Positions 50,296-63,265 of a DNA stretch of 64,000 bases are shown piece by piece (within the stretch, counting starts at the first letter, position 1; each line of letters begins with the position of its first letter). Position numbers and translations under genes: made by a program. Source of the DNA: Vespa crabro (taxonomy: Eukaryota > Arthropoda > Insecta > Hymenoptera > Vespidae); assembly GCF_910589235.1 (NCBI RefSeq), contig NC_060957.1, forward strand, positions 4,820,398 through 4,884,397, given 5' to 3'. The notes beneath the pieces were generated by a model. That model did not search any database, was not told where the DNA came from, and was given only the letters and a program-made list of their open reading frames with translations.

Positions 50296-50653
50296 CATTC
50301 CTTTTCTCCCATCACCGAAGAGGCACACCTTAACTTGGAACACCTTGTAAAACCTGTCCGCCCTCTCGCGATGACGATGACGATCGCGATGATTAATGAC
50401 GTCATTCGAAAGACTTTAATGTCCATTAAATGGCGATTCACGAAGCTGAAAAAGAAAACTATGAGACAGAAGAAATGCATTGATTCTAAATATTGTACGA
50501 TCGAAATTGGAAAGTAGGAATCATTGATAGAAACGATTATAACTCTTTATATATCAAAGAGAGATGGATTTTGTTTTTTTGAACTATGCGTCACAATATG
50601 CCACGTGACTAAGTTCAATGCTATGCGAGCCAACAAGAAGGAAAAATTGTACA

Positions 50654-50696
<43 letters not shown>

Positions 50697-51369
50697 TTCT
50701 ATCTCATTCTTTTTCTCTTACTCTTTCTTTTTCTTTCTTTATTTTCACGCTCGATTCTTTGTCGTCACTTCTTAAGCTTATCTTTCCTTCGATATAGAAA
50801 GCATGACGTGGCTCTCTTTATATTACGATCAAGAGCAGTAGAACCCAGCTTGCGTACGTCATCGCGATACGATCGTCGAATTCACATTTTTTGCCATGGC
50901 TTTGACGATATTTTGAAAATAATTTGTAATGTTTAAAAAAAACAAAAAATTAATTTACTCCACTCCAAATTGATTCGATTAATAAATATCTTTTATTTAT
51001 TTTTTTTCTTTTATTTTTCTCTTCTTTCTTTTCCGTTTTTCTTGTCTTTTTCTTCTTTTTTTTTTTCTATTTTTATCTTTCGATAAGTCTTACGAAGTAG
51101 TAGTAGGTAAACAGTGCAAAGAGAGGATAATTACTCGATTCTACGCGTAGGAGGTTGTATATCGATAATCCTAGTCGATAGTAGTCGGAGACAGAAGAAA
51201 TGGCAGACACGAATCGTCCATTACCCGCGTTCGAGAAAGTCTTGATTGATGCGAAAGCCATTGGGCTTGCTTCCTACTCTAGTCCGGTACGAACGCTTTA
51301 TTCGCAACATCGCGCATATACATAACAACGATAGAGGATATATCCAACAGTGATGTGGCTGTGAAGCGT

Positions 51370-51447
51370 GATCGTACGTGCGTGCGTGTGTGCGTGCGTG
51401 TGTGCGTGCGTGTGTGCGTGCGTGTGTGCGTGCGTGTGTGCGTGCGT
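51370..51447. repeat. (GTGTGCGTGCGT)n minisatellite
   Basis: About six copies of a 12-base purine-pyrimidine alternating unit, a sequence type able to adopt Z-DNA. Confidence 0.9.
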
Positions 51448-51790
51448 ATATATACGACTACATTCGTCGTGATAGAACTGCCGGATGCAACTGCGAGTTA
51501 CGCACTTGCTTAATGGTGATCCTCCGTATTTGAGAATGTCGGACATTGGTCGACAAATGTCGTTCGTATTGATTTCCTTCTTTTTTCAATTTTTTTCATC
51601 GTTCCGAAAAAAATGTTAAAGAAATAGGAAAGAAAAGGAAAAAAAAGAAGAGAAAGAGATATACAACGTGTCTCGAGCCGACGATCATAAAAGTCGCTTT
51701 ATTTTTATATTGTAGATCGATGTAATTAAAAATAAACAACAAATCTTTTACTTTCACGGCCATTTTTTTTATCGAGATGTACAGACGCAC

Positions 51791-51822
51791 AGAGAGTGAG
51801 AGAGAGAAAGAGAGAGAAAGAG

Positions 51823-51853
<31 letters not shown>

Positions 51854-51867
51854 GAAAGAGAGAGTAG
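51791..51867. repeat. (GA)n tract
   Basis: GA repeats with regular AAG interruptions. Confidence 0.95.
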
Positions 51868-52146
51868 AGGGAGATGTGTAATGGTAGTCGAAATTCTAGG
51901 AACAACGTCGTTTCGATCGACTGACTCGAGAATTGTCTTGGCGTGAGCGGATTTAAAAGAGACCCGTTTGATGAGAACCGCCTTGAGAAATGGTTAAAGA
52001 GAAATAAATAGTCAGAGATCGAGTGCCAATCAAGGGAGGCGCCTCGGCGACAGGAATGTAGCGATCACGAGCGTGGCGAGTCGCGAGAGGCATGACAAGC
52101 GTGTGCTAATTGCTTTCGCACCTTTATCCACTCGTTTTACCTTGAC

Positions 52147-53560
52147 TTCTATCATCGGTTCCTCGTTAGTCATTAGCTTTCCTCGCCAGGAGAAAGAGAC
52201 TAAGCGGATCTATCGAGAAAACAAACTTTGAGAAAATCTTTCTGGATTCATTTCGTTGGAGAGGATCGATGAAAATGTTGTAAGTATTATATGAATATAA
52301 AGATATATACAAGATTGTTTCGATGTGATCGATATCTTTATACAAGTAAGAAACAATTTTTTACATATTCTTTTATCTCGAAAGAAATTAAGTTCTACTA
52401 CCGGTTCTTAATTAGTCATTGGATTTCTTTGTGAAAAGTGAAATAAAGAGCATCTAATGAGCAGTTAAGTTCGAGAAAATTTTTTTGGATTCATTTCGCT
52501 GGCGAGGATTTTTTGATAAATTCGATCGATCGATTCGACACAAATATAAATATGTCAATATAAATTCTTCACTTTTATATTGAACTATTTTTTTTACTAA
52601 CAGATAACAATGATCGATGCCATGGGAATTATTACGGACGGATATTCAATTTTGTTAATTTTATTTAAAATAATTTTAAGATTCTTTTTGAAACATTTTT
52701 AAGATTAAAAGTATATTTTTTAATGAAGGTAAAATATAATGTAGGTAAAAAGTATGCCAATGAATTATTCAGTATCTTTCATCTACAAAAAATTATGAAA
52801 GGTGTTAGATGAATATAAAGATTTATGCGATTTATGCGATCAAAGATTGTTTCGACGATCAATGTCTTTGTACAACTAAGTTGTTATTATACAATTTAAT
52901 TGCTATTATACAATGTATTATGCAAGTAATTTAATTATTCTTTTATCACGAAAGAAATTAAATTCTATTATCGGTTCTTCGTTAGTCATTGGTTTTTTTT
53001 CGTAAAAAAAGAGAAAGACAATCTAGCGAAGAATTAACTACGAAAAAATTTTTCGGATTCATCTCCTTGGAAAGAACTTTCTTTTTCGATAAATTCAATC
53101 GATTTATTCGAACGAACAGTAAAAGATGATATCAAAATAAATTATTCATTTTTTAAATTCCCCATTTTTTTTTGTTTACTAATAGATAAAAATGTTTACC
53201 CTTTATCAGACCAAAAATAATATAGCATTTTTGCCAGACAGTCACTATCAAAATTTATTAATTTTATGGTCTTAATAAAAAAGATTGTATAATTTTTATA
53301 ATATATTTATTAATAATATAATGTTTAAAAATATTGCGTAGAAAAAGAATAAAAAAAGAAAAAATGGCGATTGGCAGCTTTATCGTTTGCTAGAATGATA
53401 AGAATTAACACGTTTAATGAATTCAGCAACAACGGATTAAAACATTTCCAAGATTCTTCTTGTGACATTTTTAAAAAGCATACTTTCTAATAAGTTTAAA
53501 GTCTAATGTAAAAAGTATTACAATGAATTCTTTTGTCTTTTATCTAAAAAAGATTAAAAA
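52147..53560. repeat. Three diverged copies of a long local duplication
   Basis: The series 'cggttcctcgttagtcatt', 'gaaagagactaa', 'ttctggattcatttcgttgg' and a 'gatcgat' block occurs near 52153, 52400 and 52980. Between copies, a second shared stretch ('acatttttaagattaaaagtat...aaaaagtat...aatgaatt') occurs near 52690 and 53468. Copies are strongly diverged and AT-drifted; the first one is the most GC-rich and may be the source. Confidence 0.75.
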
Positions 53561-53839
53561 AGCTATTAGATAAATATATCTTATCGATTAACTAACGTTA
53601 ATTGACGTCACTCGTTTTATCGATTGTTAACGCGTTATCCTAGTCTTGATTGTCTTTCCATGATCCAGCAATTACTTTTCAAAACATTGTTTTCAAGCAT
53701 TGAACATTTTAAGAAAGAAACAGAAAGATAGAGGGAGAGAGAGAGAATGAGAAGAGGGGAATGGTGAGGGTAACGAAAAGACTTAGGATGAGGAAAAGAG
53801 GAGGAGGGGGGTTGAAGTGGCACTAAGCAAAAGGGAGTA

Positions 53840-54130
53840 AAAAGGGGGTGGTTGGTCTTGTCGGTTCAGGGGATCTCCAACGATATCCCCGTGCATCTGG
53901 GAGACGGCTATGCATTTATGCATGTTTCGCGGGTATCGCATGCTTCTTGCCAATAACGCGCCATTCTACGTGCCGGTCGGGCTCGTGCGGAACCCGCTTG
54001 GACTCCGGCGAACCTCCATTTTCTGACTTCCACCAGAGGCCGGTTTTGTGTTTTAACCGAGGGAGTCACCTTTTTCTTCCGCTGATCTTTCGATCCAAGG
54101 TGATTGCGGTGAACGCCTGGCTGAAAACAA
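53840..54130. promoter_or_regulatory. Unique GC-rich island
   Basis: Non-repetitive block, one of the most GC-rich of the distal intron, with a 103-codon plus-strand frame that shows no family resemblance. It is more likely regulatory than coding. Confidence 0.25.
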
Positions 54131-54220
54131 GTAGAGTTAATTTGAATAGAAAAATATAAGAAGGATTTCTTCTATCTAAATCTAATATGCGTTTAGGTTA
54201 ATGTTAATTATTATATATAA

Positions 54221-54242
54221 TAATAATAATAATAATAATAAC

Positions 54243-54306
<64 letters not shown>
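54221..54306. repeat. (AAT)n trinucleotide microsatellite
   Basis: About 28 AAT units with one AAC. Confidence 0.97.
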
Positions 54307-56008
54307 GTTAAACATATTGTCGAATTGCTTTTTAGGGGAAACTTGCGTGTTATCCGTTATCTTCTTTACACTATGTACTTGCCATACGTGTAATCTTAAC
54401 GTAGATTATCGATCGTTGTTAGTTATAGTTTTAGCTCGTTAGCGAATAGTTATAGCCGAGGCACATATGTAAGTTCTTTAATTGTTCAAGATGAAAATTC
54501 TTCGGAGATCGGGCTTACGTTAATATCGCATTAACGTTCGAAGAAGAAGAAGAAGATACACATTCAGTATAGGTAAGTATGTACGTATATGTACAACACT
54601 TTGGCATTAACGGGCTCGTATGTATGCGAATGCGTATAACACGATGCGGTCAGTGAAGTCGTAAGTGGTCGCCGCTAATGGTCCGTACTTGCTGAGATAA
54701 GGGATTATTGATCGTATATAATTTTGTAACGAACGCGACGATAATGGTACCGATCGTTTTTCTTCCCTCCTCCGAACGAGGATATATGCTCTCTCTCCTC
54801 TCCCTCTATGTGTGTGTGTTTGTCTCTGTATCTTTGTTTCTGTCTCTCTTCTCGAATCATGAAATTTTCCTCAACTCTGTGCGATTTTCAGATTTCGAAT
54901 TCTCCATATTTGGGATACCAGCTAATATTTTTATACCTTCTTTATCGTGAATGGGAAATTTATGTCGAGGTTGAGATAAGGTTTTTTTTGTTTTGTTTTA
55001 GGTTTTCTTCTTTCTCTCTTTCTTTTTCTTTTTTGTTTTTGGTACCATGTGCGATGAATACTTTTTATAGATTTTCGGTATCTATCAGGAAGTTCGTAAG
55101 AAGTGAAAAGGACACGTACACGTGGAAAATTCTTTTACTTGTCTTTAGTTATATTCGAAAGTGCGTGCAAACTCACATACATATAATGATCACACATATG
55201 TATACTCTCGCAAATATATGATCAAGGCTCTATCGTAATTTTATGCATTTCGAAACGATGAATATGGATTTCGTGGACCGTCGATTTATACGGTTACTTC
55301 GTCAAGAACTATTTATTTAACGTTCTTGGTATGAGCAAAGAGATTCAAGGAAGAAAGAGAGAGAGAAAGAGATGGGGAGAAAAAAATTGTAATCGTTCAT
55401 AACGATTAAATCCGAGAAATACGAAAAAAAATGAAACAGAAAAAACGACGACAGATAAGGATTACTTTCGAAGAAATAACGAATAATCTTTTCGTGCGAG
55501 CTTGCCCACCACATTCCTTCCATCGAGTATGAATGTTGCTGGTTCGTACGAAAAAAAATGAGAAAGAGAAAAAAAGGACTAGCAGATACGGAGGGACAAT
55601 CTGATTAGCGCAATCTAATTAACGCTGCTTTTAATGGCGTTCATTAGCACATACGTCCCCTTTCCTCTTGCCGTCCACCCACAATTTTTCTCTCTCTCTC
55701 TCTCTCTCTCTCAATCTTTTACTCTCTTCCTCTCTTTTATATTGACACCTACACACGTTACCTTTTCTTTCTTATACATATACATATTTACATACGAAGA
55801 AAAGAGAGAGGAGAGAGAAGAAGAAACAAGCGTGTACCATACACACTTGTTTTCTTCTTTTTTTTTTTGTGTTCGTAAAAAGTCTATTTTCATGCTAATA
55901 TCGATTTTTACTTTTATGAATAAATTCCTCTACGAAGAATTTAATGAGTTGCTAGAAAATGAAAACATAAAGAAAAGTGAATCCTTGAAAGAATTTAGTA
56001 AAGAAATG

Positions 56009-56009
56009 A

Positions 56010-56078
<69 letters not shown>
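56009..56078. repeat. (GA)n microsatellite
   Basis: Pure GA run of about 68 bases. Confidence 0.97.
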
Positions 56079-56079
<1 letters not shown>

Positions 56080-56457
56080 TGCAGTAAATCAGTGATATTT
56101 TGAAGGGAAACGACGTTAATGGCGTGTCGTGTGTAAGAGAAGTGCGTGACATTGTATGGATATTAGAAGATTTCTCATATGATAATCCTTTGCGATGGTA
56201 TGCCATACTGCGAAGGTGCATACGGCCTCTTTGTACAAAAATCTTAATTCAAAGCGACGTCGTGACGGCACCCCCGACAATTACGATCCCGATTAACACG
56301 ATAAAAGTCATAGTCCTTCTCCTAATCCTGTACCCCATATTCCCGTTGCCTCTCCCTTTTCAAAAAAATGTCTCATCAAAATCCACGAGAAAAATTTCTT
56401 TCTATGAAATTTTCCTTACTAACAGAAAAATGAAATCGGTGTTGTTCTTTCTTAACA

Positions 56458-56459
56458 CA

Positions 56460-56530
<71 letters not shown>
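56458..56530. repeat. (CA)n joined to (AT)n
   Basis: About 25 CA units directly followed by ten AT units; the only long CA run of the window. Confidence 0.97.
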
Positions 56531-57858
56531 CGTTATAGTCGTAAGATCTAATTTAATTATTTGTTGTCATTGATAATACTCGTACTTACTTGGACGATTC
56601 GAAATTTCTTTATTTCACTGATATACGCATTTTTAACGTTTCGACTTTCTCGTTGCGATAACAGATGGGCATTTCAAATATTCACGAATAATCGTTTACT
56701 GATAAGAGAATACGTGTTTGCTGCTTATTCAATTAACACTTCCCGTCGTCCTCTCACCGTATTAATAATGATAGCAATGTTATAATTATCTGTTTCATGG
56801 ATGTTAACGATGAAATGATGCTGCTCGCGGGTTTCTTTTTTTCTATTTTTACAAACTTGTTCTTCAATCTTTGATTATTATCTTAACTTACGTCTTTCAA
56901 CACTCTTATAACTCAATTTTTTTTCCGTGTTTCTCCTCCTCCAAAAAAAAGAAAAAGAAAAAGAGAAAGAGATCGTAATATAATTCGCAAATTATAATGC
57001 GTCTTATATCGCATTATAATTTATAAAATTAACAATTAATTCATTATTGTGAAAATGAGATATTAAGGAAAATACGGGTGAATAAATGTATGTGTACGAA
57101 CGTACGATTTAAAAGTTACATGACATTATAGAGAGAGAAAGAGAGAGAGAGGGGGCAAAAAGAGAGAGAATTTAGCATAAACAAAACGATTTGTACGAAG
57201 TTAAAAACAAGTGACGAATGAAAAAGAAAGTATAGAAAACGTGTCATTTTGCAGAAGCTCTTATTTGCGATATTGTAATGTAAAGAATAAAGTCGAACCG
57301 GTGGTGTGAGAGACGCTACTACAATTCGCTTTTATTTCCATGAATGTCTCGATCGTCTCGTGGACTTGTGTACCACTCCCTGTAGGTACGTTGTAGTAGG
57401 CCTAGTAGTAGGTAGTACCTACTTTAGTCGTAAGTCGTAACAGTCGGTATAGCAGCTCAGAGACGAAGCAAACGGCGTCGCTTGATATCTGCTACATATC
57501 TAGCAACGTGTGCCATGCCTTATCTCCGCTGCCGTTCGAGCCGTATTCCGCGCGTCTCCATCTCTACCTCTCTCCTCCTTCTTCTTTCTCTTCTTCTTCT
57601 TCCTCCTCTTCTTTCTCATCTTCTTCCTCTTCTTCTTATTCGAACGTATTTCTCCTTTACGAGGAGCACGCGCGCGCATACGAGATTTTCGAGGATCATT
57701 ACTACTGCGAAACACAGTTATCTCTGCACTAGATTCTTTATCGAGATTTATCTCCACTATCGGAGATGATTTTTAAATATATCCTGAATGATCACAATAA
57801 TTTCCTGTGTCATGTTTAACCTTCGTCATTAAGATTTTTCATGTAAAATAGGTATGAG

Positions 57859-57932
57859 ATTGTTCCAAATGTTTCTTTCGTTTTTAGACACTGCCAGATA
57901 ATGCAGCTAGTGAAAGAAACTTTTGGAACAAT
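57859..57932 (+). ncRNA. Candidate microRNA precursor-like hairpin
   Basis: The 21 bases at 57859-57879 (ATTGTTCCAAATGTTTCTTT and a C) pair with 57912-57932 with one mismatch (T opposite T). A loop region of 32 bases holds a small extra stem (CACT with AGTG). Total size of 74 bases, arm length and a single internal mismatch fit an animal pre-miRNA. I do not recognise either arm as a known microRNA. It could also be the remains of a short inverted-repeat element; the strand is arbitrary. Confidence 0.45.
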
Positions 57933-58439
57933 ATTTTCGTAAGTTTGTTTGGATTTTGTTGTAAATCTTGTTTTTTATTTTAAAGCTTTCTTTATTATCA
58001 CGTTAAAAATTCAAGAACGACGAAAAGAAAAATCTGTTTTTACTGGGCGTTATCTTTTATTTTTCTTTTTTTTTTTTAAATTCACTCCGTTCCTAGGACA
58101 GTGAACGATTTGATAGATATTCCTTCGAAGTTGGAATTAAACGGACTATGATCCATAGATCATACTAGATCGCGCAGGAGGTATACGTAGTCGCCTTCTC
58201 GTGCCCGGAACGATCCTACTGAATCCTGCTGCTGCTGCAGTCTGGGGTAATGACGTGCGAACAGATATCGGATCCCTTGCCGCTATCGTGTCCTTGCTCT
58301 TCTCTACTACATACCGACCCTCTTCCCACTCCTACTACTCCTATCCCTCTTCTCTTCTTCCTCCTCCTCTTCATCCTCCTCTTCCTATCCCCCTCCTCTT
58401 CTTCTGAGTCCTGTTTTAACAGACTTTGCACGCATGGTT

Positions 58440-58960
58440 TCACATGCACGCACCAGGAGTCGATTACTCGGCCAACTTTCGAGTTTACCATGCATACCAT
58501 CATTTTTTTTCTTTTTTATTCTTTTTCTTTTTTTTTCATTTTTTTTTCTTCTACGTCCCATGATTATCCATCATCGATAATAAATGCGAGATTCCATAGA
58601 TTCCATAACTCTTCGTTATAGCATGGAAAACGTTTTTAAAAATGATTTTTAGATTTACTTTTGAGTTTACTATGCACGTACCATTATTATTCTTTTTTTC
58701 CTGTTCTTTATACGTCGATTTGATAGAAAATGTGAGATTCGATAAATCTAACCAAGGACCTTCGTTATTTCATAGACAATTCATTTGGAATAAGTTTTAA
58801 TAAAATCATCTATTCATTGAACACACATCATTAATTTTTTACATTTTCCTTTAAGAAACGTGAGATTCGATAAAACAGATCATGGATCCCCGATATCCTA
58901 TAGATAGATCATCGTGTTCTAAACTTTTCTTATGACGGAACCACTTCATCAAACCCTGAA
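58440..58960. repeat. Three diverged tandem copies of a unit of about 170-190 bases
   Basis: Landmarks 'ttgagtttactatgcacgtaccat' type, a T-rich run, 'aatgtgagattcgataaa' and 'cttcgttatttcatag' recur with starts near 58475, 58661 and 58812. A fourth trace ('ctcgagattcgatggatcc') lies near 59245. Confidence 0.75.
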
Positions 58961-59394
58961 ATTTTAACGGAACATCTTGGTTATTTTCTTAGATAGTTAA
59001 ATGTTAATAATAAATAAATTAAGCAATTAAATATTAAATAAGTTAAGAAAATGAAGGAAAAATTTATTTTTTAATTTTAATTATATAAATTAAAACACAC
59101 GATAATGACTTAATATTAATTTTCATAAATTAATCTTTATTGACGATAAACAAATCTAAAAAATAAAATATACGATTAATGAATTATTGTCTATTATAAA
59201 TTTTTTTACTATCTCACAATTATTAGACTTCAATATAAGAAACCTCGAGATTCGATGGATCCAATCATATATCTTTTTGGTATTGTTATAAAAAAGAGAA
59301 TTTATTTAAAACGAATTTTGTCTGATGAAAGCGAAAAACAAAGCAATGAGTACGGTTGAAAAGGGAGGTACAGAGGTAAAACAAAGATAGAAGT

Positions 59395-59490
59395 TGAGAT
59401 AGTAGAAAAGGAAGAAGAAGTAGAGGGAGAAGGAGAAGAAGTAGAGGAAGAAGGAGAAGGAGAAGGAGGTAGAGTAAAGGGATAGAGAAA
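59395..59490. repeat. Purine-rich (GAAGAAG)n tract
   Basis: GAAG/GAGG units of mixed register, giving misleading Leu-rich frames on the other strand. Confidence 0.9.
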
Positions 59491-60524
59491 GGGAAAGAGG
59501 AACGGGAATTCGCGATGATCGTGCCGATGTCTGTGGCCCGAGCAACGAGACCCCGGGCCGGTAACAATAATCGTCCCTCGTATCGGCCGTGCACGCCCGT
59601 TATCGCGGTTATCACTGCGTCCGGTCTCTATCGGCTATCTATGCAAATCGCAGCTAATTATATTTAATTAGATTCGACCAGGACGGTAGCGTCCGACGAT
59701 TGCCGCATCTCGCTATCCGCCTCCACCTACAACAATAACAATAATAACAGCAGCAGCAACAACAACATCAACAACAACAAACATGTTGCTCGACCTGTGT
59801 CTACATGCGTTAGTTCTAATTTTTTTTCCTTTTTTTTTTTTTTTTCTGTGGAAAAAAGGAAATGATTTAAGAAGTTTTGTAATTTTGGAAAAAAGATTGA
59901 TGCTATCAAAAAGTTATTAATTGATCGTTTAATCTCCTCGAAGAATCTATCAGATTTCTCATTCGTTGTCGAATATATGAATTTTAATTGTTCCCTTAGC
60001 CGACAAGAAAATTATCTTACTTCCGTTTAATCGACGTTCCATATTATATTATATTTAACGTTAAGAGAATGATGATAAAAAAATTGACGACGTAGTTTAC
60101 TTGAAATCAACTTAAAGAACTCTATCTGAGCCATCTCGAATGTTTCGCGTGCTCGATGCGATTTATTAGTCGAATAGTATGGAGATTTTAATTGGTCGAC
60201 CATTAAATCGATTATGGACCGGTAACGAACGACGGATCGGGGGATGAACGGGATCTTGATTAAAATTTATTGTGATCAGCCGAGCTTCTCACTTTTTTCT
60301 TCTATTTCTTTTCTCCTTCTCTCTCTCTCTTTCTCTCTCTCTTTTTTATTCTCCCTTTTTTTCGTTATCAATAATCGCTGTTATACGTAGTATATATGAT
60401 TATCGAAGGGGGAAATAATTAAGTGAAATAATTTGGAAACTTCGTAAAGCTAATTTTTCTCTTATCTTGTACATCTGCTCCATTACGTAGCGTCAAAAGA
60501 AGAAACTGAGGATTCGATCTTGTT

Positions 60525-60530
<6 letters not shown>

Positions 60531-60572
<42 letters not shown>

Positions 60573-60650
60573 TTCTCTCTGTCTCTTTTTTCCTTCTCTC
60601 TTTCTCTCTTACTTCTTTCTTTCTCCTTCCCTTTTTCTCTTTCACTCTAT
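60531..60650. repeat. (CT)n tract
   Basis: Pure CT to about 60567, then mixed polypyrimidine. Confidence 0.95.
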
Positions 60651-61779
60651 GTGGTGGCGCTAATTAAAATTAGGGTAGACAAGAAGAGGATACGGTAATT
60701 TCGATCGCGTGTGTATATATATATATACACGAGCGTAAACAGTGGTGTTCAACGGCGCGAGATGCAAAGGCTTATTAATGCTAACGATTCACTTCGATCC
60801 CAATTAAGTTTGTGCGTGTAAGCACGCTGTACACTGTTCGTTTTCTATGTTTCGTTCCATATAATCGAACTCGAAGAAGAGAGTGCCTTCGAGATATCGA
60901 TACTATGCTCGTACATTTACGGAACATCGACTGGAAGGAACGTTTTTGACCTTATCTTTGGTTATTGGTATCGTGAATCCTATGAACAACACGTTTCACT
61001 CGTAATTCTGACATAGATACATATTTAAGTTTAACATTATTATTATTAAATAAATCATTCGTTTTTATTTCCTTGTTAAAAATGCATTACGTAGGTATAT
61101 CGTAATCTTATTTATTATAATTATTGTCTTTTATAGATTTTTTCTAAGATATTATAGATGCATTAAAATAGATATCTCTATGTTTTATTTTATATAGTCT
61201 TATAACCAAAGAATATGAATCATTCGATAAGAGTTAGAAATCGATATTTGTAACTGTTTATCTAAATCACTTAAATAAATATAGATTTCGTTCCTGTATA
61301 AATCAGATTTATGATCATTTTCTTATAAAAAATAAAGTAATGTTAAAAGCAAGTAGATTCATTTTCAATAAATCATAATGACAATCAAAATAATTACGAT
61401 CGGTTATCGAAGGATATATACGAATAACGATAACTATCAAACGATCTTTAATCCTTTATAAATCGATTTTGTTTCATATCGTACAAACTGATTATGTTAT
61501 GCGGAATTTTTAATATAACTGTACAATACTAAATACATATGAACATTAATCATTGGATATGAAATAGAAATTGTTTTCTATAAAAAAAAAATGAAATAAA
61601 ATATAATAAATAATACAACAAATTATATATAGCATAACAACATAATATATACTATAACAAATAATATATATACATATATAATGATTACGTGTGATGAAAG
61701 TTACATGATGTTCATTTGATTATGTTTACGAACCAATAAATAGGTAATATGAAAGATATATTACTTATCTTGTACTAGT

Positions 61780-61930
61780 ATAATTAGTACTTGTACTAGT
61801 ATAATTATGCTACTGTACCCTACACTAATATTGTGTAAGTATAATTATATTACTATATACTAGACTATTAATTATACTGTACTACAATACTATATAATTA
61901 TAATAATGTATTATACTTTAAAAAATATAA
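61780..61930. repeat. TACTAGTATAATTA-type short tandem repeat
   Basis: The motif TTGTACTAGTATAATTA is directly repeated near 61769 and 61793 and continues as degenerate TACTA/TATAATTA units to about 61930. Confidence 0.7.
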
Positions 61931-62664
61931 TAAACTACAGGTATTGATTGACAACGAATTATGTATTGATGAAATGTAATGTGGAGATAAAAAACAAAAA
62001 AATAGAAAAAAATACAGATAATATAACTGCGCAAGAGTTCGAAGTCTTATGGCGTAATGGAGCAATTAACAAATGGAATATTCTGGGAAATATTGAGTTT
62101 CGGTAAAACAGAAGATACATCTTGGTGAGAGAACCCGCATCCCGCAAGATTTCTTTAAGTTCGATCGCGCGAGAACGCTAGCACGCACACGCGCCACCAC
62201 GAACGCCTATCCGATACGTAAGAGTTGCATTAGTTATCTACGTGATGTGGAGGTGGTTCGAGGACGATAGGGGAGGAATGCAAGCGTTGCTTTATCGACG
62301 AAGCGTGGGTTTCGAAGTGCCGTCTTCTAGCACTGAGAATGCAGGTGCTTTATCTTCCTTCTAGAGACACCGGTAAGAAAAAGAACGATCCCAGGATTAC
62401 TACTCCAAATAAACTTGTCCTATGATTCCCACACGATCGTGATTTAAGAAACGTCGAACTACTACAGAAACTACTGTTTGTTTCATAAATAACTAGTACG
62501 AAATTATTAATAAAAATTATTATTTTTTTATATTTCTACAGATATCATTCAATTATTGTACATACATACTTAATACGAACATTAGATCAAACGTGCTTTC
62601 GATGTTCTTTTTTATCATATTTATAATTAGAATTTTTACGCAAAGTGAGATTCTACAGTGTTAT

Positions 62665-62668
<4 letters not shown>

Positions 62669-62737
<69 letters not shown>

Positions 62738-62749
62738 GAGAGAGAGAGA
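62669..62749. repeat. (GA)n microsatellite
   Basis: GA run of about 80 bases with one GGGA interruption. Confidence 0.97.
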
Positions 62750-63155
62750 ATGTCACTCATATTGTTCATTGCTATTCAAATATTTCAATTTGCATGTCAC
62801 ATTGTATCTGTTTAATATCTACGAGTGATGTCTATGTTTTATGTAATATCACGTCGTTCTTAACTATAAACATAGAATTTTTAATTAAACAGAAAAAAGT
62901 AGTATAATTTTGTTACAAAAATATTTTAAAGAGAAGTTGAAAGTTTTCCAAAATGTAATCGAGTTGTTCACGAAAGAAATTATTAACTTATTAATTGAAT
63001 TCTCGATAAGTTTATTACTTATTTCTGTTTTATTATTATATATTATTTTTAGTTATTTTTAACCATTTCATTACTTAACTATGCGATTAATATACATTAT
63101 ATTCTAATTTTCACGGTTATTATTAGTAAAATTTTTATTCATAATCATATATTTG

Positions 63156-63158
<3 letters not shown>

Positions 63159-63249
<91 letters not shown>

Positions 63250-63265
63250 TATATTTATATTTATA
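63159..63265. repeat. (AT)n / (TTTATA)n tract
   Basis: Alternating AT runs joined by TTTATA units. Confidence 0.95.

Noticed and set aside
53848..54159. 103-codon plus-strand frame in a GC-rich island
   Set aside because: No domain, no signal peptide or membrane pattern, and no splice sites in phase. GC-rich DNA yields stop-free frames by chance.
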